A DNA stretch of 44,508 nucleotides from Nitrospirae bacterium JdFR-85 (GTDB lineage Bacteria > Nitrospirota > Thermodesulfovibrionia > Thermodesulfovibrionales > JdFR-85). The position numbers were made by a program, and so were the translations under genes. The notes under the pieces are model-generated. The model was not told where the DNA came from. It saw nothing but the letters and a program-made list of their open reading frames with translations, and did not search any database. The first letter of the stretch is position 1. Every line of letters begins with the position of its first letter. This document shows, piece by piece, positions 25,006-33,840 of this stretch. The DNA is taken from the NCBI GenBank assembly GCA_002011745.1, contig MTOU01000026.1, positions 1 to 44,508 of the forward strand, in the 5' to 3' direction.

Positions 25006-25389
25006 TTACTCAATGATCATTTGTATACCCTTCATCTTTGCCGCATTCAGAACTAAGGGACCTTGGAGATTAGCTATTACCTTCTGACCTTCAACCCTTA
25101 TAATCAAAAGTACAGCAAGGTCCTCTTCACGCTCTAATTCTATTAATTCTCTTGTCTTGTCATCTATACTGATTGAATAGTCTGAAACTACAATAGAAGG
25201 TTCTACCACAAGAAAGGCCACATCAGGGTCATCTACTGCCTGAAGCCACTTCAGTGGCGTGTCCTTGTGATCGAGAAGGACATAGTTCTTTATGTGACTA
25301 AATCCAGGAATTCCTTGAGGGAATTGGATTATTCTGTCTTTGTCTACCTCAAGTGTACCAAAACGGGTTGTCTTGAACTGGAGTTTCAT
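25006..25389 (-). CDS. fliW: flagellar assembly factor FliW
   Basis: The 127-aa protein shows the FliW pattern: a start with T-R-F-G-T, then FPQGIPGF and WLQAVDDPDVAFLVVEP. FliW binds CsrA and flagellin in a partner switch: free flagellin releases CsrA to block flagellin translation. It is cytosolic and close to normal length. It overlaps csrA by 4 nt (ATGA), and the phosphorylase gene begins immediately after its stop. The flagellin gene itself is not in this window. Confidence 0.95.
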   Translation of the reverse strand: MKLQFKTTRFGTLEVDKDRIIQFPQGIPGFSHIKNYVLLDHKDTPLKWLQAVDDPDVAFLVVEPSIVVSDYSISIDDKTRELIELEREEDLAVLLIIRVEGQKVIANLQGPLVLNAAKMKGIQMIIE

Positions 25390-25610
25390 TTTATCAACTC
25401 CTTTAATCTGGTGAAGGTTTCTATGGATTGAGATGCTGCCAGAAGATTTTCCCTTTTTACCTTTTCATATATCTCCTCTCTGAATATCCTTATCTCCAAA
25501 GGTGCCTCTATTGCCAGCCTCACCTGTCCTCCCTTTATTTCTACTACTGTCACGGTAATGTTGTCTCCGATCTTTATAGACTCTCCCTCTTTTCTTGTAA
25601 GAACAAGCAT
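25386..25610 (-). CDS. csrA: carbon storage regulator CsrA
   Basis: The 74-aa protein begins MLVLTRKEGESIKIGDNITV and contains VRLAIEAPLEIRIFREEIYE, diagnostic of CsrA. CsrA is a dimeric RNA-binding protein that recognises GGA motifs at ribosome sites and represses or stabilises target mRNAs, classically flagellin and carbon-storage genes. The ATG at 25610 follows GGAGAAT, itself a GGA-containing ribosome site that could allow self-control. It starts 32 bp after flgL and is coupled to fliW. Confidence 0.97.
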   Translation of the reverse strand: MLVLTRKEGESIKIGDNITVTVVEIKGGQVRLAIEAPLEIRIFREEIYEKVKRENLLAASQSIETFTRLKELIK

Positions 25611-25642
25611 TAATTCTCCATAACTACTATGAAAATTTTAAT

Positions 25643-26650
25643 TTATCTCAGAAAATCAAGAAGAGACATATTAATTATTTCAAAAGAGGAGTGTCTGAGG
25701 GCCTGAAGTGCTGCCTCTGTCTTGGATATTTCCGTAACAAGATAGGCTATATCAGCGTCCTCTGTATCAGAAAGGAGTGTTTCTAAGTCAATTATTCCAT
25801 CCTCATTTCTCTGCTCTTGGTATTCAACCATATTCAGTCTTGCCCCCAGCTCTGTTCTCACCTTAGTGAGTTGATCTGTAGCTTTATCCACTGGCTTCAG
25901 AAGTGCCTGTATCCTGGCAAGGTTATTGTTGTCAAGGGCCTCACCAAGAAGATTAACCATCTGTATAATATTTGAAAAACTGAAACTGTCAAGTACAGTT
26001 GTATTGTCACTGTCTCTTATCTCCACATTTATAGTAGTTCCACCTCCTGGTATATAATAAATATATCTGCCATCTTCAAGTTGAATAACTTCTGTGGAGT
26101 CCAAGGAGTAGGCGAAGGCCTCACTGCCAGGAACATTTGTAGCAACAAGGGTATTCCTGTCTATCAGGGCATTTATTATCCCCTGATCTCCCTCATAATC
26201 ATATGTAATAGAATTAAATGCAGGAATGTCTGTTCTGTAGCCTGAAAAGATATATCTATCTCTGAACTTTGTATTAGCAAGCCCTAAGAGGTGTTTCTTC
26301 AGTTGCATAACCTCTTTTGCTATTGCTGCCCTTGAGGTGGCATCCTCTTGTCCGCTCACCCCTGTAAGGGCCAGTTCCTTTACCCTTGTAAGGGTCTCAA
26401 CAGCGGCTGAAAGTGTCCTCTCACTGAACTGCAGATATGCCACTACATCATCCATATTCCTTTTCATCTGTTTGCGGATACTTATATCCACTTTATAGGC
26501 CATTGCCCTTGACAGTGCTACAACATCTGTTGAAGGTTTGTCTATCCTCTTGCCAGAGGCGAGCTGTTCATTAAGCTGAAGCAGTCTCTCCAGGTTCTCT
26601 TGAAGAGAATCTGCGATACTATTAAAGATTATAGATTGTGTGATTCTCAT
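25643..26650 (-). CDS. flgL: flagellar hook-associated protein 3 (FlgL)
   Basis: The 335-aa protein has the flagellin-like N-terminus MRITQSIIFNSIADSLQENL, with a long helix through residues about 20-60 (LASGKRIDKPSTD). The C-terminal helix ends in LSDTEDADIAYLVTEISK and LQALRHSS. FlgL joins hook and filament as the second junction protein and is exported by the flagellar type III system. Its ATG overlaps the flgK stop by 4 nt. The middle variable region is short. Confidence 0.94.
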   Translation of the reverse strand: MRITQSIIFNSIADSLQENLERLLQLNEQLASGKRIDKPSTDVVALSRAMAYKVDISIRKQMKRNMDDVVAYLQFSERTLSAAVETLTRVKELALTGVSGQEDATSRAAIAKEVMQLKKHLLGLANTKFRDRYIFSGYRTDIPAFNSITYDYEGDQGIINALIDRNTLVATNVPGSEAFAYSLDSTEVIQLEDGRYIYYIPGGGTTINVEIRDSDNTTVLDSFSFSNIIQMVNLLGEALDNNNLARIQALLKPVDKATDQLTKVRTELGARLNMVEYQEQRNEDGIIDLETLLSDTEDADIAYLVTEISKTEAALQALRHSSFEIINMSLLDFLR

Positions 26651-28263
26651 AGATTCAGTATAGTCTGTAGAATTTCATCAGTTACTCTAATCATCCTTGC
26701 ACTTGCCTCAAAGGCACGTTGGAACTTGATAAGATTCAATGCCTCTTCATCGAGTGAGACACCTGAGATAGACTCTCTTCTGTTTTTTATTTCATCAAGG
26801 AGGTTTTCTTCAAACCTTAGGCTGTCTGATGCAAACCTGCTTTTTGCACCAACTGTAGATACTATACCACTGTAGTAATCAGAGAAGGTATTGTCAGCAA
26901 GAGTAGTTATTGGTAGGTCAAAGAGCCTTGCTATGGCAAGGGCATTGGAATTGTCTCCTGGTAGGGTGGTATCAGAGGAGGCTGCAGCTATGCTGAGTGG
27001 GTCTGTTATTGCTACAGATGCATCTCTTATAACTCCTGTAAGAGGGCTTACAGTAAAACTGTCACTATCTGTTACAGTACCTGTAATCACTACCTCAATC
27101 CCTTCAAATACTATTGGACTGCCAGAGACATATACACCTGAGGTGACAAGAGTGCCGCTTTGTTTGTTATATACATAGTAGTTAGTACCCTCAAAGGTGA
27201 TGGTGTATTCATCAAGGGTGAGTTGATTCAGGTCAATTATACTTGCCGAGATACTGGCTCCTGGTGAATGGTCTTCAGTGTAGAGTTTCAGAGGGCTGAA
27301 GAAGTTATTTCCTGTTGTGCCATCAAGGCCATAGCCACTTCTGTGTAAGATATTTATCTCTTTTATAATAGAGGCGATAAGTCTTCTCAGTCCATAAAGA
27401 GGCTCATTCACAATATCCTCTCTTACGGCCAGTAGTCCTCCCAGTCTACCACCTTTGAGTTGCTCTGTTATGTCTGTATTGCCTATATAGATGTCTCTAC
27501 CACCAGTTGTATCTGTGCGTGTAAGAAGCCTTTTTGAATTTTCCTTCTCCACAAGATTTCTCATTCCGACTATTACAGTGACAGAGCCATCCTTATCTTC
27601 ATAATAAGATATGTCCACCAATTCTGAGAGTTCTAAAAGGAGTTGTTCTCTCTGATCCCTGAGGTCATTCGCCTTTTCATAACCAAGCCCTGCCTCCATC
27701 TGCATAATCTTTCCATTCAACCGTGCTATTTCTGAAGCTATAAAATTTATTCTCTCAACAATATCCTCTAAAGATGTATTAATATTATCCAGAGTGTCCA
27801 TGATTCGCTGTTCCATTCCTTTAGCAGTCATGAGCAGTGCAGCTGCTTTCTTGAGAAGAACGGTTCTATGAGGCACAGACTCGGGATTTGTGGCTACATC
27901 CTGCCATGCATTAGCGAATTCAGTCAATACTCCAGACAGCCCCGTATCTCTTGCCTCATTGAATATCTGCTCTATCTGGTTGAGGGACTCACTCAGGGCT
28001 TGAAACTTTCCTCTTGATTCTGTCTGTACAAGTAGTTGGTTATAGATAAACCTATCAAAATGTCTCTTAATACCTACAACCCTTACACCTCTGCCGAGAA
28101 ATCCCCCTCTGGTAGCCACAGGCCTTGCAGTCTCAAGAACCACTTCCTGTCTGTTGTATCCAGGAGTGTTTACATTTGCTATATTATGTCCTGTTACATA
28201 AAGGCCTGCTTGGCTTGCAAAAAGGGCTGACTTGCTTATATCAAAAAGACCTAATAAAGACAC
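26647..28263 (-). CDS. flgK: flagellar hook-associated protein 1 (FlgK)
   Basis: The start is set at the GTG at 28263 (MSLLGLFDISKSALFASQAG). It lies just downstream of AGGAGG and shares one base with the flgN stop (TAGTG); an upstream TTG would bury this ribosome site. The 538-aa protein has the rod/hook N-terminal signature NIANVNTPGYNRQEV and the C-terminal EEALNLIKFQRAFEASARMI. FlgK is the first hook-filament junction protein and is exported through the flagellum. Its chaperone FlgN is encoded just upstream. Confidence 0.95.
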   Translation of the reverse strand: MSLLGLFDISKSALFASQAGLYVTGHNIANVNTPGYNRQEVVLETARPVATRGGFLGRGVRVVGIKRHFDRFIYNQLLVQTESRGKFQALSESLNQIEQIFNEARDTGLSGVLTEFANAWQDVATNPESVPHRTVLLKKAAALLMTAKGMEQRIMDTLDNINTSLEDIVERINFIASEIARLNGKIMQMEAGLGYEKANDLRDQREQLLLELSELVDISYYEDKDGSVTVIVGMRNLVEKENSKRLLTRTDTTGGRDIYIGNTDITEQLKGGRLGGLLAVREDIVNEPLYGLRRLIASIIKEINILHRSGYGLDGTTGNNFFSPLKLYTEDHSPGASISASIIDLNQLTLDEYTITFEGTNYYVYNKQSGTLVTSGVYVSGSPIVFEGIEVVITGTVTDSDSFTVSPLTGVIRDASVAITDPLSIAAASSDTTLPGDNSNALAIARLFDLPITTLADNTFSDYYSGIVSTVGAKSRFASDSLRFEENLLDEIKNRRESISGVSLDEEALNLIKFQRAFEASARMIRVTDEILQTILNL

Positions 28264-28712
28264 TATGCCTCCTTGCAAAGGAGTCCACTGTCTGGTGTTA
28301 TTTCAAGACCCATAGATTTAAAGAAATCTGTAGTCTGGTGTAAATACTGAAGAGACCTTTCAATAAGTACTCTATTGATCCCATTTAATTCATGAATACT
28401 CTGAAGCAGAGATCGGAGTTCTGTCCTTAGTTTTATAAGCTCTTCATCACCTGTCATCTCATAGAGTCTTTCAAGGGTTATGTCATCCTCAAGAGTATTG
28501 GCATCCTTAAAGTCATTTATTAGCCTTATTCTTTCATCTTCATAGAGCTTGAGTTTCAGCAGCAGAGTATCCTTTTCCTTAGAGAGTTTTTCAATCTCAT
28601 CAGTCTTAAAATGGATCAGGCACTCCTTCTCTTTCTGGAGCAATTCAAGTAGTGCCCTACACCCTTTGAGCTGTCCTAAGAGAATTGATTTAATGAGTTG
28701 TAGGTGATTCAT
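28263..28712 (-). CDS. flgN: FlgN-like export chaperone
   Basis: The 149-aa protein is all helical, with hydrophobic heptads and a charged segment KTDEIEKLSKEKDTLLLKL that matches the FlgN pattern. FlgN is the cytosolic chaperone that delivers the junction proteins FlgK and FlgL to the export apparatus, and both are encoded immediately downstream. It overlaps flgM by 4 nt and flgK by one base. The sequence is weakly conserved, so position supports the name as much as similarity. Confidence 0.85.
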   Translation of the reverse strand: MNHLQLIKSILLGQLKGCRALLELLQKEKECLIHFKTDEIEKLSKEKDTLLLKLKLYEDERIRLINDFKDANTLEDDITLERLYEMTGDEELIKLRTELRSLLQSIHELNGINRVLIERSLQYLHQTTDFFKSMGLEITPDSGLLCKEA

Positions 28713-28999
28713 AGCTCCTCAATTAGTCTTTCAGCAATCTTTCTCGGATCAATCTGATACCCTCCTGCTTCTATAAGTGCCTTCAACTCTCTTACCCTGT
28801 CTTCTCTCACTTCTGGTAGACTCTTCACTTCTTCCATCAATTTTGCAATCTCTTTTGCCCTCTCTGAGATATCGACCTTATCATTTGTGGAAGTCCGTTT
28901 TACAGGTTTATTACCTTTAAGATTTTCAGTTCCTGTAACTTTATTAACACCTGACGTTAGTTCCTTGCCTTCTGGAAATCTCTTGTCATAAATCTTCAT
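28709..28999 (-). CDS. flgM: anti-sigma28 factor FlgM
   Basis: The 96-aa protein has the unstructured N-terminal half and the helical C-terminal half expected of FlgM. The core VDISERAKEIAKLMEEVKSL is followed by DRVRELKALIEAGGYQIDP. FlgM binds FliA (sigma28) until the hook is finished, and is then exported. An AGGAGG lies 6 nt before the ATG. A sigma28-like site 53-77 bp upstream would give the usual feedback. The gene starts a sub-operon flgM-N-K-L-csrA-fliW. Confidence 0.92.
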   Translation of the reverse strand: MKIYDKRFPEGKELTSGVNKVTGTENLKGNKPVKRTSTNDKVDISERAKEIAKLMEEVKSLPEVREDRVRELKALIEAGGYQIDPRKIAERLIEEL

Positions 29000-29051
29000 T
29001 CTAACCTCCTGTTAAGGTTATAAACATCTTATAAAACTTCTAATATTATTT

Positions 29052-29076
29052 TCGGTTTTTTTATACATTAACTTTA
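29052..29076 (-). promoter_or_regulatory. sigma28-like promoter of flgM
   Basis: On the minus strand TAAAGTTA (29069-29076) and CCGA plus A-rich bases (29052-29055 onward) resemble a FliA promoter. The gap is one base longer than in the motA site (13 versus 12 nt between octamer and CCGA). Predicted leader is about 42 nt. Confidence 0.5.
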
Positions 29077-29103
29077 ACAGAAACTTATCAAAACTGTCCT
29101 GGT

Positions 29104-29811
29104 TTATGTTTTTACTAAAAATTCCTCTGGATTTATATGTTTTCCATTGCATAATACCTCAAAGTGTAGATGTGGGCCTGTGGAGAGCCCAGAATTGCCT
29201 ACCAGAGCTATCACCTCTGCATCCTCTACTGTTTGTCCCTCTCTTACAAGGTTTACCTTGTTATGGGCATATTTTGTTATAAAACCATCGCCATGGTCAA
29301 TTATTATCAGATTTCCATAACCAGGACGTGTGCCACTGAAGATAACCCTGCCTCCTTTAACAGCCTTAATTTCTGTACCCATAGGTGCAGAGATATCAAT
29401 TCCATAATGAAACCTTCTCTTTCCAGTGACAGGATGAACTCTCCAGCCATAGGAAGAGCTTATCTGGCCTTCTGCTGGGAAGACTTTACGGTTGCTTTTA
29501 TCTGTAGGAGTTTCTTTAACATACTCCTCGTTTTCTTTTATAGTGCGACTTAGTTGTCTGAATAATACTTCTTTAAGGCCAAGACCTTTTTCAGACAAAA
29601 CTCTTGCAAGCTCTATGTCAATTATTGTGGTATATACATCCTTCTGGAAATCTCTTCTACTTGAGATATTTACTGTCTTTCTCATTGCCTTGAGAAGTTC
29701 ATAAACAAAGAGTGCCTCCATCTCTCTTGCAAGAGACCTTATTGTCTCAGGAGAGGGTTTCCCTGTTTTTGCAACATTGAGTAGCAGATCTATGTCTGGA
29801 ACAAAACTCAT
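29104..29811 (-). CDS. flgJ: FlgJ-type rod-binding domain fused to M23 peptidase
   Basis: The 235-aa protein begins with a FlgJ N-terminal rod-binding domain (about residues 20-90; LAREMEALFVYELLKAMRKT). It ends in an M23 metallopeptidase (about 115-232) with HYGIDIS and GPHLHFEV, a complete zinc site. FlgJ normally caps the growing rod, and in Gammaproteobacteria it carries a GH73 glucosaminidase that opens the wall. Here an endopeptidase that cuts peptide crosslinks takes that place. No classical signal peptide is seen, consistent with export through the flagellar pathway. The ATG overlaps the flgI stop by 4 nt. The peptidase could also be spliced in from a paralogue of the M23 gene at 6633, but the zinc motifs differ. 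Confidence 0.9.
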   Translation of the reverse strand: MSFVPDIDLLLNVAKTGKPSPETIRSLAREMEALFVYELLKAMRKTVNISSRRDFQKDVYTTIIDIELARVLSEKGLGLKEVLFRQLSRTIKENEEYVKETPTDKSNRKVFPAEGQISSSYGWRVHPVTGKRRFHYGIDISAPMGTEIKAVKGGRVIFSGTRPGYGNLIIIDHGDGFITKYAHNKVNLVREGQTVEDAEVIALVGNSGLSTGPHLHFEVLCNGKHINPEEFLVKT

Positions 29812-30926
29812 ATAATCTCCAGCTCAGCCCTTAGAGCTCCTGCTGCCTTAAGTGCCTGCAGTATAGCAATAAGGTCTCTTGGGCTCACTCCAAGGGCATT
29901 AAGTGCTTTGATTATCTCTCCAAGTGTGGTGCCTGAGAGTTCTACGACAGACATGCTCTCTTCCTTGACAGTTGTTTCTGTCTCTGGCACTACTACTGTT
30001 TCTGCTGATTCAGGTGCAAAGGGTGGGGGCTGAGAAACGGTATACTCTCTCTTTATCTCAATAGTGAGATTACCATGGGAGATAGCCACAGGTCTCAACT
30101 TAACCTTTTCACCTATTACAACAGTACCTGTTCTCTCGTTTATTATTACCTTTGCAGGGGTATCCACCTGGATCTGTAGCTCTTGCACCCGACTTAGAAA
30201 CTCTACAGGGGTATCTGCATACTCAACAGGTACTTTTACTATTACTGTAGAAGGATCTACAGCTCTGGCATAACCAGGTCCAGCCATATCATTTATCCTC
30301 TTTGCCACCTTTGATGCAAGAGAAAAGTCTGGATTTTTAAGAAACAGTCTGAACTCTCCATTGCCAAGTTCAAAGGAGGGCTCTCTCTCTATTATCACAC
30401 CATTTGGTATCCTTCCCACTGTGGGATGATTTTTCTGGACAGTGGCTCCTCCTCTGCCACCTACAAAACCACCCACTGAAACAGGTCCCTGTGCAAGGGC
30501 ATAGACCTTTCCATCAGGGCCTTTTAAAGGGGTGAGAAGTAAAGTGCCACCCTGAAGACTTTTTGCATCTGCAATAGATGAGACAAGGGCATCCACTCTC
30601 ATTCCTGGTTTAGGGAAAGGAGGTAGTGAGGCTGTTACAATAACTGCTGCTGAGTTCTTTGTCTTTATATCAGAGGCCCTTACAGTGATACCAAGTCTCT
30701 GGAGCATATTGGCTATCGCCTTTTTTGTGGCAGTTCCCTTGTCACCTGTACCATTCAATCCTATTACAAGCCCATAGCCTATAATCCTGTTTTCCCTGAA
30801 GCCTTCAAATTCGGCTATATCCCTTATCCGCTCTGCAGAGGCAGATAAGACACCGGGAAATATACTCATACTCAGCATGAGTATTAGAAACAGAAAGGTT
30901 AATATATTTGTTCTCAGAATGGCCAT
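29808..30926 (-). CDS. flgI: flagellar P-ring protein FlgI
   Basis: The start is set at the ATG at 30926 (MAILRTNILTFLFLILML), which opens a signal peptide likely cut after SASA; a longer frame from 30953 adds a charged lead that would spoil it. The mature part begins RIRDIAEFEGFRENRIIGYG, characteristic of FlgI, and contains GYGLVIGLNGTGDKG. FlgI polymerises in the periplasm as the bushing around the rod in the peptidoglycan layer. The 372-aa length is normal. It overlaps flgH by 13 nt and flgJ by 4 nt. Confidence 0.96.
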   Translation of the reverse strand: MAILRTNILTFLFLILMLSMSIFPGVLSASAERIRDIAEFEGFRENRIIGYGLVIGLNGTGDKGTATKKAIANMLQRLGITVRASDIKTKNSAAVIVTASLPPFPKPGMRVDALVSSIADAKSLQGGTLLLTPLKGPDGKVYALAQGPVSVGGFVGGRGGATVQKNHPTVGRIPNGVIIEREPSFELGNGEFRLFLKNPDFSLASKVAKRINDMAGPGYARAVDPSTVIVKVPVEYADTPVEFLSRVQELQIQVDTPAKVIINERTGTVVIGEKVKLRPVAISHGNLTIEIKREYTVSQPPPFAPESAETVVVPETETTVKEESMSVVELSGTTLGEIIKALNALGVSPRDLIAILQALKAAGALRAELEII

Positions 30927-31609
30927 ATCTTGTTCAGTATCGTACCGAGCCAACCAGGGCTCTGTGATGCCTGTATAATGCCCTTACCTACATAATAGAT
31001 CTCTGTGTCAGTTAATCTACTGCTCAGGACTGTGTTGTCCGAGTCTATATCCTCTGGTCTCACCATACCCCTGAGAATAAGTATCTGTCTCTCATTGTTA
31101 ATTACTATATCCTTTCTGCCTTCAAGTATAAGATTTCCATTTGGCATTACTTCAATAACCTTTGCTGTTATTGTACCTATCAACTTGCTGTTTCTCTTCG
31201 TTTTTCCACTACCCTTGAATGAATTCTCAAAGGAGCTCTTCACAGTAGGTGAGAAGGTATGACCTTTTCCATAAAGATTACTCAGGTTAAGATCCAAAGG
31301 AATACCGAATAAATCTGTAATTCCTACATCTATGCCTGACTCTCTGCTTACATCTGTTTCAGCATCTCCTGAACCAGATATATTCTCCACAATCTTTATT
31401 GTGACCAGATCATTGAGTCTTCTGGCCTTGTTGTCCTCAAATAGACTTGCCCTGTCAATCCATAAAGAGTTCTTTGACATGGGCCTTAGTGCCTCTTCTT
31501 TGTAGACATACTTTGGAGGTTTGGGAGGAAGCTTTGTTGTGGTTGTTGCACAACCTACAAGAATAAATACTAAGACCATTAATATCACAAATAGTAACTT
31601 TCTACTCAT
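30914..31609 (-). CDS. flgH: flagellar L-ring lipoprotein FlgH
   Basis: The 231-aa protein has a lipoprotein signal with the lipobox LVGC at about residues 16-19. The mature part contains SLWIDRASLFEDNKARRLNDL in two pieces and DLVTIKIVENISGSG, typical of FlgH. FlgH forms the outer-membrane L ring, so its presence indicates a Gram-negative envelope. Near the C-terminus VRPEDIDSDNTVLSS is another landmark. It follows flgA by 11 bp and overlaps the flgI start. Confidence 0.95.
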   Translation of the reverse strand: MSRKLLFVILMVLVFILVGCATTTTKLPPKPPKYVYKEEALRPMSKNSLWIDRASLFEDNKARRLNDLVTIKIVENISGSGDAETDVSRESGIDVGITDLFGIPLDLNLSNLYGKGHTFSPTVKSSFENSFKGSGKTKRNSKLIGTITAKVIEVMPNGNLILEGRKDIVINNERQILILRGMVRPEDIDSDNTVLSSRLTDTEIYYVGKGIIQASQSPGWLGTILNKIWPF

Positions 31610-31620
31610 CTTTACTCTCC

Positions 31621-32286
31621 TCAGAGGTCTATTCTCACAGTATTCTCATTAATCAATATGCCTATTACAGTCTTCTTTGTGCTCAGATTAATAACCTTTA
31701 CCAGTTCTCCTACTGATGCAGTCTCGTTCAGCCTTCCTGGGGCAGTGATCCTGAAGGTAGGTGTCTCAACCACAATTAATACAGGCTTACCTTTTCTGAT
31801 TAGTGGTCCATTGATCACCATAGATTCTCTTATAATTGTATTAGGGCTTATTGAGCGACTGACAGTTTTTCCCAGAACCTTCTCTGGAAGTCTTATAGCA
31901 TCAGAAGGAGCTCTGTCAGCCTCTACTATACCTATATAGAGATCTGCTCTTTCGAGTACCTCCCCTTTTCTCAAGAATCTCTTTGCAAAGACCACTCTCT
32001 CAAATCCCTTGATGGCTACTTTTACCCTTATCTGTCCTGTCTCTTTGTACTGTAAAAGTAGTACTGCTTTGTGTGGAAATACTTCCTCAACAGTTATTTT
32101 ATCAGGCAGATGTTTAGGTAAGGGTTTACTGGAGGTGATTCTACTTATCTGAACCTTCTCATAGGGGTAGTATTCTTTTATACATTCAAGAAGAAAAGTA
32201 TTTATATCTCCTGCACAATAAGAGGAGCTAATCAGTAGCTGAAGAAAGACACCTATAAACCATCCTATCAGAATATTCCTATGCAT
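31621..32286 (-). CDS. flgA: flagellar P-ring assembly chaperone FlgA
   Basis: The 221-aa protein has an N-terminal signal peptide (MHRNILIGWFIGVFLQLL) and a C-terminal SAF domain. Landmarks include FLRKGEVLERADLYIG and LGKTVSRSISPNTIIRESM. FlgA is a periplasmic chaperone that helps FlgI form the P ring, encoded two genes downstream. It begins 19 bp after flgG and is followed by flgH with an 11-bp gap. The family is poorly conserved in its first 80 residues, as here. Confidence 0.9.
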   Translation of the reverse strand: MHRNILIGWFIGVFLQLLISSSYCAGDINTFLLECIKEYYPYEKVQISRITSSKPLPKHLPDKITVEEVFPHKAVLLLQYKETGQIRVKVAIKGFERVVFAKRFLRKGEVLERADLYIGIVEADRAPSDAIRLPEKVLGKTVSRSISPNTIIRESMVINGPLIRKGKPVLIVVETPTFRITAPGRLNETASVGELVKVINLSTKKTVIGILINENTVRIDL

Positions 32287-32305
32287 CAGCTATCCCCACT
32301 TTGGC

Positions 32306-33094
32306 TTACCTCTTTAAATTGTTTATTGTCTGGAGTAACTCATCTGTTGCCTGCACAGCTTTGGAATTAATCTCAAAAGCCCTCTGGGCTGTTATCATAT
32401 TAACCATCTCTTCAACAATATTTACATTGCTCAGTTCTATAAAACCTTGTGCAATTGTACCCATACCTTCGCTACCTGGTGTTGCTGTTACAGCATCGCC
32501 AGAAGAATCAGTGGCAATAAAGAGGTTCCTACCTATAGGCTTTAACCCTCCAGGATTTATAAATCTTGCCAGCTCAATCTGTCCTATCTCCACAGGCTCA
32601 GTACTGCCACTCTGTATCACTGTAACTTTGCCATCAGCACCTATGGTTATACTCTCAGTATTTGATGGAATAGAGATTTCTGGTTCTAAGGGATAACCAT
32701 CAGAGTTTACAATTCTGCCTTCACTGTCCAGTTTAAAGTCACCTGCCCGTGTGAAGGCGACAGTTCCGTCAGGCATTAGTATCTGGAAGAAACCGTCTCC
32801 TTCAATAGCAAGGTCAAGACTGTTGGCAGTGCGTACAAAGTCTCCCTCTTGAAAAACCTTTTGGACAGATACTGGTCTGACACCAAGTCCAACCATTATA
32901 CCAGAGGGTATCTGAACTCCCTCGGCTGATACTGCTCCAGGAGTTCTCAGGTTTTGATACATGAGATCTTGGAAATCAGCCCTACTCTTTTTGTAGCCTA
33001 CGGTGTTGACATTGGCAAGATTGTGAGATATTACCTCAATATTCAGTTTCTGTGCCATCATTCCTGTTGAGGCTATAAATAACGCTCTAATCAT
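32306..33094 (-). CDS. flgG: flagellar distal rod protein FlgG
   Basis: The 262-aa protein begins [20 protein letters not shown] and has the rod signature [20 protein letters not shown]. The C-terminal half ends in [20 protein letters not shown], typical of FlgG. It builds the distal rod and is exported through the flagellar system, so it lacks a signal peptide. It follows flgF by 24 bp and precedes flgA. The length is normal. Confidence 0.97.
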   Translation of the reverse strand: MIRALFIASTGMMAQKLNIEVISHNLANVNTVGYKKSRADFQDLMYQNLRTPGAVSAEGVQIPSGIMVGLGVRPVSVQKVFQEGDFVRTANSLDLAIEGDGFFQILMPDGTVAFTRAGDFKLDSEGRIVNSDGYPLEPEISIPSNTESITIGADGKVTVIQSGSTEPVEIGQIELARFINPGGLKPIGRNLFIATDSSGDAVTATPGSEGMGTIAQGFIELSNVNIVEEMVNMITAQRAFEINSKAVQATDELLQTINNLKR

Positions 33095-33118
33095 TTCTGC
33101 CTCCCTGTATAGATCTCT

Positions 33119-33826
33119 CTAAACACTTCCCAGTTCGTTGTTCACCTTTGCTGCTGCCTCATCAAGAGTCTGGATAACCTTCTGAAAGGCCTCGAACTCC
33201 CTGAGTGTTTCTATCATCCTGACCATTTCTACAACCACGTCCACATTTGAGCTCTCAAGATAGCCCTGTCTTAAGAATGCCTCTGCTTCAAAGCCTTCTT
33301 CAGATGTTCTATATACCCCATTAGGAAGTCTCTCGAGTTTTGTATAGTCTTTAAAGTCAACCACCTTAATGGTACCTACAGGCAGACCGTTCACCAGTAC
33401 CTCTGCATTGTCTCGTATCTCCACCCTACCTTCTGGCAATATTATTGGTCCATTGTCACCAAGAACCCTTCTTCCATTATCAGTGATTAGATATCCTTCA
33501 CTGTCTCTCTTGAGATTACCTTTTCTTGTATATAGACCTCCCTCCAGGGCTATGAACCCCCTCCCATCTATGGCAACATCCAAGCTGTTACCAGTTTTTA
33601 TAAAACTACCCATAGAGAAATCTGTTCCAACATAAGAGAGACTGCTCATTATTTTCATATCTGTAGAAGATGTAAAGGGATCTGTACCCAAAAGATAGTC
33701 TTTGAATGACAGAAGCTGTCTTTTGTAACCTGTGGTGTCTGCATTAGCAAGGTTCTGGGCAATCATTTCAAGCTCCAGTTGTTTTAAGACTGATCCTGAG
33801 ACTGCTATATATATTCCTTTATTCAT
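33119..33826 (-). CDS. flgF: flagellar proximal rod protein FlgF
   Basis: The 235-aa protein shares the rod fold: MNKGIYIAVSGSVLKQLELE at the start, AQNLANADTTGYKRQLLSF near residue 25-43 and VDVVVEMVRMIETLREFEAF near the end. Length and position before flgG identify it as FlgF, part of the proximal rod. A sigma54-type site lies 15-31 bp before its ATG, giving a leader of only about 4 nt. It may therefore start a separate transcript flgF-G-A-H-I-J. Confidence 0.94.
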   Translation of the reverse strand: MNKGIYIAVSGSVLKQLELEMIAQNLANADTTGYKRQLLSFKDYLLGTDPFTSSTDMKIMSSLSYVGTDFSMGSFIKTGNSLDVAIDGRGFIALEGGLYTRKGNLKRDSEGYLITDNGRRVLGDNGPIILPEGRVEIRDNAEVLVNGLPVGTIKVVDFKDYTKLERLPNGVYRTSEEGFEAEAFLRQGYLESSNVDVVVEMVRMIETLREFEAFQKVIQTLDEAAAKVNNELGSV

Positions 33827-33840
33827 CGTTATTTAAATAA

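Noticed and set aside
26891-27178. Plus-strand frame of 95 codons inside flgK
   Set aside because: It is antisense to a conserved flagellar gene, low in complexity (Ser, Thr, Val), and lacks a start signal.
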